From: Codonopsis lanceolata
Taxonomy: Eukaryota > Streptophyta > Magnoliopsida > Asterales > Campanulaceae
DNA length: 64,000 nucleotides
Direction: 5' to 3'
NCBI GenBank assembly: GCA_013146195.2
Contig: CM028381.1
Location: forward strand, 55,507,573 to 55,571,572
In this document: positions 33,090-44,746 of the stretch, piece by piece
How the letters are laid out: the number at the start of each line of letters is the position of its first letter
How positions within the stretch are numbered: the first letter of the stretch is position 1
The notes under the pieces: generated by a model
What the model saw: the letters and a program-made list of their open reading frames with translations, nothing else
Database searches by the model: none
What the model was told of the DNA's origin: nothing
Translations under genes and position numbers: made by a program

Positions 33090-34400
33090 AGCGTCAATTT
33101 CTTGATGATCTGTTCCATAAATGATGATTTTCTGATGAGCAACTTTTAGCAATTAAAGATTGGACCCTTGGTATCTTGATTTTGTCAATTACTATGTGTG
33201 CGATATCATTAATCGATTTTGATCATTATGAAAAGAAGAAATTTTTGAAAGAAAAATTATTTTGGGAAGCACCTCATTTATATAAAATTTGTTGATTCTT
33301 TAATAAGGAGATGTATTCGAGAAAAGACCAACAAGGTATTATGGAATTTTGCATGGATACTCTTGTGGAGGTCATTTAGTGGAAACAAAGCTGCTAGAAA
33401 AATTTTGCAATCGGGTTTATATTGGCTTGTTTTTTAGAGATTGTGAACTGTTTTATAGAACATGTGATAAGTGTCAAAGAACGGTGGAATAGGAAAGAGA
33501 AGCGAAATGCCCTTGCATATTAATTTGGTTGTTGAAATCTTTGATGTTTGGGGTATTGATTTCATGGGTCCTTTTCGAGTCAAATAATTGTGAGTATATT
33601 TTAGTAGCGATGGATTATGTATCTAAATGGATTGAAGCGGTAGCAACCAAGACAAATGATGGCAAAAGCAGGTGGTTAAATTTGTAGAAGATTTGTTTGC
33701 TAGATATGGAGTACCTAAGGCCATAATAAGTGACCAAGGAACTCATTTACCAATAAGTTATTGAATAATGTCCTCAAAAGCATGGTGTAACTCACAAGTT
33801 AGCTACACCTTATCATCCTCAAACATCCGGCCAAGTAGAAGTAAGCAATAGGCAAATTAAAAGCGATATTAGAAAAGGCTGTTAGGCCTAATCGTAAGAT
33901 TGAGAATCTAAACTTAAGGATGCTTTATGGGCATACCGAACTGCTTTTAAAACCCATAGGAATGAGTCCATATAGAATGGTATATGGCAAAGCTTGCCAT
34001 TTACGGTTGAAATGAGCATAAAGCCTATTGGGGTACGTTAATGAACTTAGATTTAACTTTGGCTGGAGAGGAAAGATTGTTTCAATTAAATGAATTAGAA
34101 GAACATAGGTTGAATTAGTATGAGAATGCTAAAACATATAAAAGACCAAATATCATGACATGGGGTTAGCCAACAAGATGTTTCATCCGGGGGATGAAAG
34201 TGTTACTTTTTAATTCTAGACTTAGGCTATTCCCAGGAAAATTGAAATCTAAATGGTACGGTCCTTTATAATTATGCAGAATCTATCCTCATGGAGCTGT
34301 TGATATTCAAAATCCTAAAAATAATGAAATTTTCAAAGTTAATGGACACGACTCAAGCCATACCAGAGGCGATGTCGGTTGAGCAACAATTGAGTTAATT
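33090..34400 (+). pseudogene. Athila-like integrase, heavily frameshifted
   Basis: Short pieces in all three frames show the expected order: the HHCC finger (a CDKCQ-like motif at about 33,460), WGIDFMGPF at about 33,550 (catalytic Asp), ARYGVPKAIISDQGTH at about 33,700 (second Asp), then a region of PHHPQTSGQ-type sequence near 33,810-33,850, and a C-terminal SRLRLFPGKL-like motif at about 34,215. More than ten indels break it. No ORF above 60 codons survives. Confidence 0.75.
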
Positions 34401-34755
34401 CGTTTGGTGACAATGAACCACCCGAGGATTAGGCTTGCGGTAGGTCGAGGCAAGAAAGGCGCTAAGTGGGAGGCAACCCACTATTTGGACCCCCATTGCT
34501 TTTATAGTTAATTTAAATATGCTATTCTCAGTTAAATGTATTTTTGGACATTTAATTTTTAATTAAATATGCCAAAATTCAAGTTTAAGGGAGAAAAAGC
34601 ATCTTAATGTTGTATTTATATGTTGCTAATAATTTTTAGTTTAGACTTTTGTTAAGTTTTTTGCAATCTGAGGAAAGTTAAGAAACATAACGAGAGTTAA
34701 CGGAAAGAGGGCTAAAGCTGCAATGTGAAAGAATGAAAAAATCAAGATGGAAGCG
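34401..34755 (+). other. Athila-like 3' untranslated region, up to gap
   Basis: GCTAAGTGGGAGGCAACCCA at 34,461 is a motif typically found after integrase in Athila elements. Non-coding DNA follows, to the gap. No env-like ORF and no polypurine tract are seen before the gap. Confidence 0.6.
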
Positions 34756-34855
34756 NNNNNNNNNNNNNNNNNNNNNNNNNNNNNNNNNNNNNNNNNNNNN
34801 NNNNNNNNNNNNNNNNNNNNNNNNNNNNNNNNNNNNNNNNNNNNNNNNNNNNNNN
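34756..34855. other. Assembly gap, 100 N
   Basis: Exactly 100 N. It hides the Athila 3' LTR and the 5' LTR, gag and protease of the SIRE-like element that follows, so its true size is probably many kilobases. Confidence 0.99.
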
Positions 34856-35700
34856 TGAAAGGTTTACCAAATTTGGAAAGAATTATTCAAAGGTATGTGG
34901 CTGCCAAAAAGGTAAACAAACTAAGGCTTCATATCTTCCCGTAACCCAATGCACTTCTAGATGTCTAGAGATGATTCACCCACCTTATGGGTCCATTGAG
35001 GTAGAAAGCCTTGGTAGAAAAAAATATACCTTTATTACGTGTGGATGACTTCTCTAGATACACTTGAGATGATATTTTCAAGAAAAGTCGAGAAACTTTT
35101 GAGGCATTCAAAATTTGGTACAGTGTTATGAACTTGTATGATCTAAGTTTATTAGGGTAGATCGGATCATGGCACGAATAAAAACTCATCCTTTTCTAAT
35201 TATTGTGCCTCAATGGTATCTCACATGAATTTTCTGCTCCCAAAACTCCACAACAAAATGGAGTGGCGAGAAAGAAAGAAACGAGGACATTACAAAGAGA
35301 TGGCTAGGGTGATGTAAACTCAAAAATTTGGCTAAACGATTTTGGTGAAGCCTTAAATCTTGCTTGTCACATTGGAAATAGGGTGGCTTCTTAAGACCGG
35401 GTAGCACAATGACTCCTTGAAATTTTTCTTGGAAAGAAACCAACCTTGAAATACTTTCATATTTTTTGGTTGTGTATGCTACCTTCTCAATGATATAAGA
35501 GCCAACTATCCAAGTTTGACTCTAAGAGTGATAAATGTGTTTTCATGGGATATTCTACTAATAGTCGAGACTTCTGAGTTTTTAATCTCGAACTAAGACT
35601 ATTATGGAATCCATGAACATTGTTTTGATGATCTAACCGATCTTGGTCACAAAACTTGAAGAGAGATGTTTGAGGATCCTAGATTTTGGAGAATTTGAAC
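34856..35700 (+). pseudogene. SIRE-like Copia integrase, degenerate
   Basis: GLPNLE at the start of the segment is the pre-integrase region. At 35,200-35,330 one frame reads ISHEFSAPKTPQQNGVARKK, the catalytic-Glu region of Copia integrases. At 35,450-35,650 follow the FGC, SDKCVF/MGYS and ESMNIVFDD-type C-terminal motifs in mixed frames (FDDLTDLGHKT is readable at 35,620). Stops and indels are numerous. The lineage call rests on these motifs and on the env-like ORF downstream. Confidence 0.75.
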
Positions 35701-36009
35701 CCGAAGCAAGGCTGAGATCCGGCAATCCGGCAAATAATCGGAATGAGTGCAGTGCGGCGATCTGAGGTGAAGAAATTCGGGATGTGTCACCCAATGTGCT
35801 TCAGAATGCGGCTACATCGGAAGACACATTGAGCTTGAGAGAACTGAGAAGATGAAAGCTAGCTGTAGCAATTCAAATCGAGGAAAACAGTTAGTCGGGT
35901 TGGTGAGCAGATTGATATTCAAGCAAGATCCGAAGAATCATCCTCTCACCTCAAATCATAGGTAATGTACAAGATGGTGTGTCAACAAGAAGGAGGAAAG
36001 GTAAAGTGG

Positions 36010-36907
36010 ATTACAAGAAACTTGCATGCATGTCCACACTCGATTTTGATGAAATACATGCTTCATGTTTTGTTTCCACTATTTAACCTAAAAATGTACA
36101 AGAGGCTCTCAAGGATGAAAGCTGGATAAATGCCATGCAAGAGGAACTAGATCAATTCACAAAAAATGATGTTTGGTATCTAGTTCCCAGACCCACTTCA
36201 ATAAATGTTATTGGAACAAAATGGATTTTCAAAAACAAAACAAATGAAGTGGGAGAAATAATAAGAAATAAAGCTAGACTTGTGGCTCAAGGGTATACAT
36301 AGGTTAAGGGGGTGGACTTTGATGAAACCTTTGCGACTGTAGCCCGCATTGAGTCCATTAAATGCGCTTCTTGCATTGCGTGTTTTCTTGACATAACTCT
36401 TCAACAAATGGATGTGAAGAGTGCATTCTTAAATGGCATTCTTGAAGAAGAAGTTTTCGTTGAACAACCAAAGGGTTTGAGGACCCCCATAAACCCAATC
36501 ATGTGTTTAAATTGAAAAAGGCTTTGTATGGCCTCAAACAAGCTCCTAGAGCTTGGTATGGTAGACTTACAGATCACCTTTTACAAAGTGGGTTTAGAAG
36601 GGGAGAGGTGGATAAAACACTTTTCATTCAAAATCAAGACAAACATATTTTGATAGCTCAAATCTATGTTGATGATATTGTGTTTGGATCCACCTCCAAA
36701 TCCTTGGAAAAAGAGTTTGTTAATTGCATGACTTCCACATTTGAGATGAGTATGGTTGGGGAGTTGACCTATTTTTTAGGAATTCAGATTAAACAATCAC
36801 ATGAAGGGATGTTCATATCTCAAGCCAAGTATGCTCTTAACTTGGTGAAGAAATTCGATCTTGAGAATGGAAAACATAAGAAAACCCCTAATGGGTACAT
36901 CCAATAA
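36010..36907 (+). pseudogene. SIRE-like Copia reverse transcriptase
   Basis: The N-terminal part (36,090-36,300) encodes EALKDESWINAMQEELDQF and GTKWIFKNKTNEVGEI. A TAG codon falls at about 36,300. Then 36,312-36,515 has GVDFDETFATVARIESIK and QMDVKSAFLNG, the first catalytic Asp. 36,503-36,907 has KKALYGLKQAPRAWY and YVDDIVFGST, the catalytic pair. Two frame changes and one stop prevent function; the amino-acid motifs are otherwise intact. Confidence 0.9.
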
Positions 36908-36939
36908 ACTTAATAAAGATGAAAAATCGAAAGTGTTGA

Positions 36940-37594
36940 CCACTACCTTATATAGAAGCATGATTGGAAGTGGCGTATTTTAACGCCACCATCCGGATAT
37001 CATGTGTTTTGTTTGTGTGCTAGGTATCAAGCAAACCCAAAGTCTCTCAGAAAGCATTAAAAGAATAATCCGATATGTTGGTGAGACTTATGGCATGGGT
37101 TTGTGGTATACTAAACACACAAACACTAATCTTGTTGGGTTTAGTGATGCTAACTGGGCTGGCAGTGTTGATGACATGAGAAGTACATCTGGTGAATGTT
37201 TTTATCTAGGAAATAATCTGATTTCATGGTTTAGTAAGAAACAAAATTGTGTAGCCCTATCGGCAATTGAATCGAGTATATAGCCTGCGGTAGTGGATGT
37301 ACACAACTTTTGTGGATGAAACAAATGATCAAAGATTATGGTTTACACAGTAATATTCTAACCATGTATTGTGACAACATAAGTGCGATAAGCATAGCTA
37401 AAAATCCTGTTCAACACTCAAGAACAAAGCACATAGATATAAGACACCATTTCATTAGAGACTTAGTTGAACAAGGCATTATTTGCATTGAACATGTTGG
37501 AACAGAAAACCAATTGGCTGATATTTTTACTAAGAGTCTAGATTTTGAGAGATTCATAAATCTTAGGAAATCTCTCGGTATGTGTGCCATGTAA
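36940..37594 (+). pseudogene. SIRE-like Copia RNase H
   Basis: 37,002-37,283 contains GFSDANWAGSVDDMRSTSG and CVALSAIES, the RNase H Asp and Glu. 37,310-37,594 has MYCDNISAISIAKNPVQHSR and HIDIRHHFIRD, ending with QLADIFTKSLDFERF, the canonical Copia pol C-terminus. A frame break separates them near 37,285. The pol reading frame ends with CAM before TAA. Confidence 0.88.
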
Positions 37595-37605
37595 TCCCTC
37601 ACTTG

Positions 37606-37607
<2 letters not shown>

Positions 37608-37645
<38 letters not shown>
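37608..37645. repeat. (TA)n microsatellite after SIRE-like pol
   Basis: About 19 TA units, 14 bases after the pol stop codon. Confidence 0.95.
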
Positions 37646-37647
<2 letters not shown>

Positions 37648-38914
37648 GGCATATTGCATTGTTTTTAGGGGGGCACACTAGTTTTACTCTGTATGTTTTA
37701 GTACCTTGTTTGATTGTCTTGGTTATACATTCAAGATGTATTGTGATCTTGTTGCTCAAATTCTTCTCACCATCTCCCTAAGAAGTTGTATTGGAATTGA
37801 AAATTTTCTTTTGAACCACAAAGGAAAGAGCTACCTTTTGAAATTTTTGGGATGCTGCAATTTGTCAATGTACTATGGAGTTTAGACTTACATGGGTTGA
37901 TCTTGATTAATTGACTCCCTTTAATTGACAAAGTGTGAAAGCTACCTAACGGAAAATAGCTACCTATGAACAAGGTTGTGGCATCGTTCTTTTGGTACTG
38001 TGAATCCTCGGATTTCATGGGTTGATCAATAAGTTAAGTTGCTACCCTTGGTAAATAGTGTGAAAGGTTCCTAGTGGTGTTTGTTAATTTAGCTTGAAAT
38101 AAAGTAAAGCTATTCTCATAGGGAAATAAAGTACCTATTGTGATTATGGGAGTAATTGTGTTAATTTGGTGAAGAAAAGATGATAATTTGGACATAAAAT
38201 CACAATTTTGGCGAATGTGTTTTCCAATGCAACAACATTGGGAACTACATTCAGATGATCTAGACATATCACATGTGTGTGTTTGCATTCTTTCATTTGT
38301 TTATTTCTTCTGCATTTTTTAGGCATGTTTTCTAGGTCATATAGTTGTTGAATATCAGCCTCTTAAGTCTCTGTTCTACTAATTAGTGCATGTTTGCTTC
38401 ATTGTTCACAAAGTCAATATTTTATGTGGATGTCTAATCTGTTGTGTTCTTCATGAGGACCTGAACTGGTATTTTAGTCTGTGTGTGACAAACTTGTGTG
38501 ATTATAATGTTGGTTAAGTATTATTTGTGCATTCTTAAAATACTTGATCAATTCTGCTCAATTCAAATTTTTGAAATCAGATATCAGTTGTTGGTTTATT
38601 TCATTAAATTCCCCACATTTTTCTCATGATCATAACATCAGATTTTTATCATATTTCTATTGGCAGTTAGCATTTGATTTTTTATCCATATTTTTGAAAT
38701 TTGATTTTTTGTTTTGGGTCTCCTCACCTTCTCACATTAATGACTCAACGGCTAATTACGAATAAGTGGAAGAATTAGTGTTAATTTTGCAGAGAAATAG
38801 GTCACAGCTCAAAGGCAATCTCTCTCATATTCCGGCAATCAACTCAGTTTTCTCTCATCTTCCAAATCCAGTTTCTCTTTTCATCTCATTCATTCTCCAT
38901 CTAAGCATCTTCCA
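37646..38914 (+). other. Spacer between pol and env-like ORF
   Basis: About 1.27 kb with no supported ORF. T-rich, with several CTACCT-type motifs. In SIRE elements a spacer of this sort carries the acceptor site for the downstream transcript, but I cannot identify one with confidence. Confidence 0.5.
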
Positions 38915-40942
38915 ATGGCCTCCTCTTCGTCGAATCCTAAATCCCCAAGAACTGACTCACCAGCTGATGTAGCAACCAATGAAGCTACAATCAGCCCCCT
39001 GTCATCACCTGAAAATCCAACCACAGCTATGGTAGTTGCTCAATCATTCCCCGAACCTCTGACAATGATTCTTCCAGGCGAAAAAGGGAATGCGATTGAT
39101 GTAGATAATCCAGGAGATTTATCTGGGTTACCTAAAATTGGTAACCCTAGCACACGTAGATCAAAGAGGCAACGCAGAATTCCAGCAAATTATGAGAATC
39201 CTAGTGTATCGGAGGTTCACGCAGCCAAGAAAAACAAGGTTGAGAAAGGTATTTTTGAGGAATCGGTGGAAATTGAAAGCGACCCAGACGATGAAGATTT
39301 TGTTCCACCGGTTGGCCTGACTCCTTCTGTTCAAGAGCCATTATCTCCACCGGCATCTCCTAAAATTACTCCAGTCCATGCTGACATTCAGGATGATGAT
39401 TATCCCATTCCTTCGCCCCACATTGTATTCCCAGCAGATTCATCTCCTCAACCAAGAAAAACCCCGGCTGTTGAAGTAAGTTCCCCCTCTGTCTCAAGCG
39501 ATGATATTACTGTTTCTGATGAAGATAATGCTATGGCTGGGAATCTAGTCAAGCTGAAGAAGGTGTCTTCTTCACCATCTGGTCAAGAGCCTCAGCCAGA
39601 AGCTATGCCCAGCCAGCCCAGTTCATCAGACTTTGATGACAGTTCTGATAAGAACTTTGAGGGCAAAGAGGGAACTCCTGAAGTCAGTGAAGATTCAGAA
39701 GAAATCCCTGTCCGTTTTACAAGAAGTAGACTGGCTGGCACCAATGTTGCACCCAATGCTGCAACATCCAAACGCTCAAAGTCATTGGGTACCCTTTTAT
39801 CTCTTAAGTTTATCTCTAAACCTGCTTCAGTTAGGTACAATACTTCTAAAAATATTATCGATGAAAGAAATATTCTGTCCTCTGAACTGCAAACATATAA
39901 TCTTACCTCCTTCTTCACTGATAGAGGCCTACTGGACACTGTTTCATCTGCGGCACCTTATTTTAGGGAATTAATCCACGAATTTTATGCTAATATTGAG
40001 AAAAGAATCTGTTCCCCTTCTGATGCTAGTTTTGAGAAAGTTTTTGTTAGAGGAAAGTGGTACAAGTTTTCACCTTCAATCATAAACTCTATTCTAAACA
40101 CACCACATTCTGGACCATTTGATATGGACATTGATTTGGACACTTGTGTATTTGAAATGACTTGTGGCAAGTTGTCTAAATGGCCTGGTAAAGGCATTTC
40201 TCTTGGTACTTCTCAACTTTCCTCTCTCTATGCATTTCTTCATAAAGTTTGCTGTGCAAATTGGTCTCCTACAACAAATTCCAACACCATTACAGAAGAA
40301 CATGCTAAGGTTCTTTATCTAATTGGAACTAAGGCCCCGTTTGACTTTGGATATTATGCTTTTCGTAAAATCTCATCAATGGCTGAAACTGGAGGGGACA
40401 AAAGGTCTTTGATTTTTCCTTCCCTGATTTATAAGATTCTTGTGTCTTAGGGCTACTCACCTCTACCTTCCACAAGATTGTCACCCCTTCTTGAACCCCT
40501 TCACTTTTCTGCCAAATTATTAAGGGGTGATAGAATTGTTAACTTACCTCTCAGTCATCCGTATGTTCATACATCTTCTGTACCTGGCACCTCACACCAA
40601 ACAGCCTCACCTTCAGTACAGGTTCCCCCCACTATTTCATCAAATGTTGCAACATCCAACATGTCTACACATCCAATAGCCCCAATCTCTATTGCTTTTG
40701 TAAATGAACGGCTGCAAATGGTTAAGTCTCAGTTATCTATTCTCACTACCCAGTCTACTTTCCTCACCTCTTTAGCTGCCCAGTACACAGCTTGGCTAGA
40801 TCTTCATTCTGGTCAAATAAGGGGTGAAGCTGCAAGTGTTCCTGAAGCTGTTTTTACTCCTGAAGCTGTCCCTACTATTCCTGATGCAAGTGATCATGAT
40901 GCTGCAGCTGCTGAAGATGATTCTGAAGCTCAGCAAATCTGA
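38915..40942 (+). pseudogene. SIRE envelope-like ORF with a single in-frame stop
   Basis: 511 codons are open from the ATG at 38,915, then TAG at 40,448-40,450; the same frame stays open for another 163 codons to TGA at 40,942. The N-terminal half is Pro/Ser/Glu-rich and disordered, with a basic cluster RRSKRQRR near residue 90. At residues 350-420 lies a conserved globular domain (FYANIEKR, then VRGKWYKFSPSIINSILNT) known from 'envelope-like' proteins of SIRE and from plant transposon-associated proteins. After the stop come a low-complexity Ser/Thr/Pro stretch and a helical segment (ERLQMVKSQLSILTT). I see no convincing signal peptide or membrane anchor, so an envelope function is doubtful. 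Position, 3' of pol and before the polypurine tract, fits SIRE. Confidence 0.8.
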
Positions 40943-41200
40943 TTTTGTGTAATCTGTAATGATGGTTGTTCTGAACACCTTTTCATAATTGTCATTCTAT
41001 GTCTTTGAAGACTTGATGTTGGTTGTTCTGGATTGCTCTTTGGTTTGTACTCAGTAGTTATAAACAATGCTTATGATTGTTATGACTGCTTGATTCTGAT
41101 ATCATGTTTAGGGGGTGTTTGTCACTTCTAATTCTTGCAGGACATCCTTGGATATTGGTTTTTGCAACACTTGTTCAGGATTTGACCAGAAATGCTCAAC

Positions 41201-41211
41201 AAAGGGGGTGA
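41201..41211 (+). other. Polypurine tract of SIRE-like element
   Basis: AAAGGGGGTGA directly before the LTR start TGTAAGGG. Confidence 0.75.
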
Positions 41212-41212
41212 T

Positions 41213-42093
41213 TGTAAGGGTAAAATAGGCAAGGCCTATTTTATCTCGTTTTCACCTTTCTTGGTCAAAGAAGGTTTTTAAATTAGTTAATTTAGGATGT
41301 AGAATTTTGTGTTAAAATTAGTTTAGTTTTGGTAGAAAAATCTTTCAAAAGATTTCGGCCATACAAATTTGGTAACTAAATCTTGGCAAGCAACTTAGTT
41401 ATTCCAAAAATCAAGAATTTGATTATGTTTGGTAAGATAATCTTGCAAGATTGGAAAGGTGTTGATTTTTTCTTTAATAGCTAATCCCTTTCCTTGTAGG
41501 AGTGTATCTCTCTTGCTGTATGTTTGTAGGTTTTGTTGTATATATATCGAGGGCTGGAAGTCGTGCAGTTGCAGAGCTTGAAAGAGAAGAACAAAAGGCA
41601 TAAGCTGAGAGCAATATCATAGAAGTTTAGAAGCAGTCTTCTTTTCAGTTGTACAGCAGCCGATTGTAGCTTCTGATGTTACAACATCGGCAGCTACGTT
41701 GAATTCTGAAAAACTGTTTTCTTGTACTTCCAGTTTTTCAGTTTAAGGAAGCTGAATCTGTTTTTCTTCCCACGTTTTGGTTTAGTTGTTTATGTGAGAT
41801 TTTTGTGGTTCTCCAAGATACTTTATCTTGTGAGAATTTTTACTAGTGATTTCACTAAGTTTTTTTTCATTGTAAAACATTAATCTTTTTAGTGAATCTT
41901 GTGTGGCCTTAAGGCTTGATCTACAAGTTTTAAGCTTGTAGATTGTTTTGACATACACCTATTTCCAATCCTTCTGTTTGAACCCGTATTATTTGAACAA
42001 TCTTCCGCTGCTACTGTTTTGCTATTGTTTACTGTTTTCATTGTGTTTGCCATTGTTGCTACAATCACAGCAACATTGGTGATCACATTGACA
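41213..42093 (+). mobile_element. 3' LTR of SIRE-like Copia
   Basis: It starts TGTAAGGGTAAAATAGG after the polypurine tract and has a TATATATA box at 41,539 followed by a transcribed-looking leader. I place its end at ATTGACA (42,093) because sequence character changes there, but the 5' LTR is in the gap, so the end and target duplication are unverified. Length would be about 880 bp. Confidence 0.65.
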
Positions 42094-42529
42094 TCTATTG
42101 AGAATCCGTGCCTTCACGTTCTTTCATGGATCTTTGATTCCGACGAATGTAGTAGTTTGGTTTGCTGCTCTGGGTTTAATCTCAATGGACACTGGTCATT
42201 TTGGGAGGCAGAGAGAGGAAGAGAGAGGAAGGCTCAAAAGTTTGAAGGCTTGTAAAGAGTAGAAATGAGAGAGGTCCTTGCTTTTAAAGGCTGTTTGGGG
42301 GGAGCAAAAAGGGGGAAAACCCAGTGGGATTTTATATGCTGTGCACGCGACATGGTATACGAGGCATCGCATTAAATCTGCCTTAATGGACACGTATTCG
42401 AGTAGACTTCTTTTGGCAGACGGCGGTTACTTCCTAACACATCACTTCAACACGCGCCTGGCACCCGCCTGCATCATCAATCGTCGGAAAGCTTAGGCTC
42501 ATGCACCTATGATCAGTTTCTTCGACAAG
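42094..42529. other. Unassigned GC-richer segment
   Basis: About 430 bases between the SIRE-like LTR and the Tat-like LTR. It has a purine-rich block (GAGAGAGGAAGAGAGAGG) and no recognisable coding region. It may be host DNA or the start of the next LTR. Confidence 0.3.
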
Positions 42530-43133
42530 TCTTGCCCAAATAAAAATGATTTAGTTCTTTAGCGGCCAACGATGAATCCTATACATACAAGATATTATGC
42601 TTCTCGCTCCAAGCAAATGTGCTTGCCAGACAAGAAGCAGTCACATGCCAAGCATGCAGTTACCTTATCACGAGTGGGACACATGCATACCTTATGTCGC
42701 GGCACAATTCACAAGCGGGCATAGATATGCGCCCGGCTTCTCATGCAGGCATACCAAGCAGGCACCCTTATATTTGTTGTCTGGGGCCAAGCATGTAGCG
42801 AGTAGACTAACATCTTAGCGAGCATAGCTAACCTACTTGGGAGTTGCGCTAGCGATTAGGTCGAGCGTGGGGGAATCGATCTTAGAAATCCGCCCCCACG
42901 TTCTGGACGTGGCCATGATCGTGTCTGCCTTTTTCGCTCGGGCACTTAATGCCCACGCCCTAGCCTTCAAGGTTGGCCCTATATAAACCCTTCTCCAACT
43001 CAAGGGAGAGGTACGTTCACTTTTAATAGGCCTAAACTCTGTCGAATTGCTATTGCATTTGTGTGTTTACTGATTATCACACCGGAGTGCATTTGCACCC
43101 TGCCTAGTTCACGTGGATTTGGAGTGATTGACA
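42530..43133 (+). mobile_element. Solo Tat-like LTR, boundaries approximate
   Basis: TATATAAA at 42,980-42,987 is followed by CTCAAGGGAGAGGTACGT, AAACTCTGTCGAATTGCTAT and GCCTAGTTCACG, in the same order as TATAAAATC, GGGGAGAGGTACGT, AAACTCTGCTGAATTG and GCCTAGTTTACG in the LTR at 55,743-56,367. The two are therefore diverged LTRs of one family. No gag follows; I could not fix the 5' end or a target duplication. Confidence 0.6.
42980..42987 (+). promoter_or_regulatory. TATA box in Tat-like solo LTR
   Basis: CCC-TATATAAA-CCC, at the same place in the LTR as the box at 56,114. Confidence 0.65.
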
Positions 43134-44409
43134 TGTTTGGGTCATGAAGAAAGAAAACCCAGATATCCTAACTTATTTAGTCCAGTGTATCTATACCTTT
43201 TTTAGATACATCAGACTCCAAAGAATGTATTTGCACTGCTATAACGGGACACGAAGGCAATGAATGTGAATCCCTTGTTGGTCCTAGATGAGCAAGATAG
43301 TCTTTCCAAAATCTGTTCCCCAGTGAGAGGAGGCATCTTATTCTTTGTCTCTGTGTCCTAGCTTTCATAGTTTACATTTGAGCCAACTATCCCATGATTA
43401 TTAAAGAGAAAGCCTTCCCAATTGCTAAGGCTTCACAATCACTGTTTTAGCGTTCACACAACATTGAACATGTATTTTCCACAACTTAATTTGTGGCATA
43501 CCTCAAACGAACATTCCAAGTTTCACTGATAAACGAGCTCTTCAAATAGGAAAGGGTCGAACACATTCCTTGGGGTTGCTCCCCTTTAGCCAGATGAAGG
43601 CACGAACGAATCCATGAACCTGCGTTCAGCTTTGGATACCCAGGGTTCTCTCTCATCAAGAAATAAGAATGAGTACCTGCCTGGCTTTTATTTTATTGAT
43701 CTATCTAACATCTCTCTTTTCTTTTTCTAGGAACCCTTCCGTCTCTTCAACCTCACCTTATTGGGATTGCCCACAAAATTCTCCTTCCTTTTTTATCTCA
43801 AGATCGCTCAAGTTTACGAAGCTACGTACAACCCCAAGATAACCTCCACCAAAATGGGAAATCTTAGAACTCACCTAGTTTCCTCATCCTTGAAGAGAAC
43901 TACTTTCAAGTATTAATTCCTCAAGCTTCCTTCTCATTTCACAGTACCTCATGGTACCAAGAGGGATGTATAACTGCCTCTGCAAAAAAAAAAGGGATAT
44001 GTATTTTTGAAACAATTCATGAATATGATAGGAACTGACAGCAAACCACCCAACTTTTCAAGCACAAGAAATCAACATTACACATTGTAACTATTTCAAT
44101 TAATTGTATTAACCCCTTGGAGTCAACAGCAAAGGGGGAAAACAACATATGTAATGAGGAACAAGATAGCAAGAACAAGCTTAAAAAGGATTAAAATTTT
44201 AATCAGGAACCCCTTGTTTGGGCTCTTTAAACAATAAAAACTCTAACAGTGACCGTGGCATAATCCATGCAGTACTGAATAGAGATGACATCATATTCAA
44301 CAATGCCTAATGGGGAAATGGAAAATACCCCTTTTCTATTCCCCTGCCAACTGCCAACTGCCCCTCCTTCTCCATCTAAATTCACAAACTATCACCTCAG
44401 CCATCATTC
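43134..44409. other. Non-repetitive-looking DNA, possibly host
   Basis: Mixed-composition DNA with no recognised gene. On the plus strand a pyrimidine tract ending TTTCTTTTTCTAG at 43,730 is followed by 61 open codons (to 43,916), which could be a terminal exon but match nothing I know. On the minus strand a stretch near 43,310-43,390 is gene-like in composition but frames are broken. Confidence 0.3.
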
Positions 44410-44722
44410 TGAAAGCGTGTAAATTATTTCCTGAATTGAAGGTGCCGTGTGGGTCAACTGTTGTTCCCTTATTTATAGTAGTGTATCTCAATGTATCTAC
44501 CTAGTCTTTTGTACAGATTGGTAATTGATTTCCTGCCTATATAATTATGTACAGATTCTCAGGATTTGGTAGCTTAGGATTGTATATATTTGAGATCTCT
44601 CAATGGAAAATGTAGGCAGCGTGTTCCTTTTCTTTTGCTTTCTTTTTCTTTCTTCCCTTGAGTCAGTGTGTGTCTTAGGTTAGGAGGAGTCTTTTGTGTG
44701 CTTTGTTTGCCCAGGTCTTTTA
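44410..44722 (+). repeat. 5' LTR of 44-49 kb Copia
   Basis: 313 bp. Starts TGAAAGCGTGTAAATT, ends CCAGGTCTTTTA, followed at once by the primer site. TTATTTATAG about 60 bases in is a possible core promoter element. Confidence 0.92.
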
Positions 44723-44735
44723 TGGTATCAGAGCC
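44723..44735 (+). other. Primer binding site, initiator tRNA-Met
   Basis: TGGTATCAGAGCC, the standard plant Copia site complementary to initiator tRNA-Met, abuts the LTR. Confidence 0.95.
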
Positions 44736-44746
44736 AATCTGCAGCC

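Noticed and set aside
42196..42393. Minus-strand 65-codon ORF with Leu/Ser-rich end
   Set aside because: It arises from a purine-rich GAGAGG block; no homology or promoter.
43177..43368. Minus-strand 63-codon ORF considered as a CACTA transposase fragment
   Set aside because: Only a few residues in another frame looked similar, and surrounding frames did not extend the match.
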